Assembly (NCBI RefSeq): GCF_005405205.1
Contig: NZ_BJDP01000008.1
Location: 54,550-118,549 of the forward strand
Length of the DNA: 64,000 bases
Direction: 5' to 3'
DNA from: Enterococcus pingfangensis
GTDB lineage: Bacteria > Bacillota > Bacilli > Lactobacillales > Enterococcaceae
Of the stretch, positions 63,734-64,000 are shown one piece after another (position 1 is the first letter of the stretch; the number at the start of each line of letters is the position of its first letter). Below the pieces are notes generated by a model that made no database searches, had not been told where the DNA came from, and saw only the letters and a program-made list of their open reading frames with translations. Position numbers and translations under genes: made by a program.

Positions 63734-63976
63734 TTGAAATCCAGAGATTATCAAATTGATAACATAAAGGGTTTATTGATTATTTTAGTGGTTTTTGGTC
63801 ACATGCTTTTAGCAAGCTCAAAAGAGAACAATTGGCTGTTAACACTAATTTATTCATTCCATATGCCCGCCTTTATTTTTTTAAATGGAGTATTTTCAAA
63901 AAATGTAAACTTGAGGAAAGTTTTGGTGTTAGTATCAAATCTTAGACAACTTTTCGTAGAGACAGAAATAAATTAA
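63734..63976 (+). pseudogene. Acyltransferase-3 family fragment (truncated)
   Basis: An 80-codon frame from TTG 63734, five bases after AGGGGAG, encodes only the N-terminal part of an acyltransferase-3 (OafA/WecH-like) membrane enzyme: DYQIDNIKGLLIILVVFGHMLL with the family His, then YSFHMPAFIFLNGVFS. Full-length members have more than 300 residues and about ten helices. Homology seems to stop near 63915, after which the frame is unlike the family and ends at 63976. A frameshift, deletion or insertion at this point is likely. The upstream stretch 63409-63733 is AT-rich with no gene seen; it holds only a weak dyad near 63434-63460. Confidence 0.6.
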
Positions 63977-64000
63977 ACTTATCTACGAGAGGATGGATTT

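Overview
The window reads as a chromosomal segment of a low-GC Gram-positive coccus, most probably an Enterococcus. The evidence is an E. hirae-type copYZAB operon, a Firmicute dnaX-ybaB-recR-tmk-darA-holB-ricT-yabA-rsmI block without sporulation genes, a sortase-anchored LPKTG protein, Mga-type regulators and strong GGAGG ribosome binding sites. No rRNA, tRNA, CRISPR array, prophage or intact insertion sequence was recognised. The genus is inferred from gene content and order, not from a marker gene.

Layout. 1-4.2 kb: a DUF1275 membrane protein cut by the window edge, an LPKTG surface protein with an 18-bp tandem repeat, a divergent Mga-type regulator and azlCD. 4.3-8.9 kb: an OmpR-type two-component system whose kinase has almost no outside loop, divergent from a one-piece ABC ATPase/permease. 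8.9-15.5 kb: a DUF218 protein, a GyrI-like protein, and a minus-strand run of SPFH, zinc-ribbon and TPM-domain genes ending in dacA. 15.7-22.7 kb: the replication and recombination block, with a c-di-AMP receptor and rsmI. 22.7-30.7 kb: a baeRF-type protein between two hairpins of minus-strand terminator form, a cold shock gene, then dinG, ypmB, aspB and asnS.

30.8-38.3 kb is a metal island: a Zn/Cd-type P-ATPase behind two ArsR-type operators, then copY-copZ-copA-copB behind two cop boxes. 38.3-44.5 kb has a second Mga-like regulator, an orphan Phd/YefM-like protein, a 95-bp inverted repeat, dinB with a LexA box, and nrdD/nrdG behind NrdR boxes. 44.9-58.8 kb is dense in drug and peptide resistance modules: a BceAB-type transporter, a PadR/DUF1048/ABC-2 operon, a UvrA2-type ATPase divergent from a regulator with two MerR domains, and a NarL-type two-component system with an ATPase and two ABC-2 permeases resembling B. 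subtilis LnrJKLMN. 59-64 kb: an M42 aminopeptidase, a DUF975 protein, an MBL hydrolase, a lipoate ligase, a SipW-like protein lacking its catalytic residues, and a broken acyltransferase at the right edge.

Several control circuits can be read directly: CopY boxes, a LexA box, NrdR boxes, tandem ArsR-type operators and a response-regulator-like direct repeat. The least explained items are the SPFH/zinc-ribbon/TPM operon without pspA, the two-headed MerR regulator, the small ORF with an opposing terminator near 22.8 kb, and the catalytically degenerate SipW homologue.
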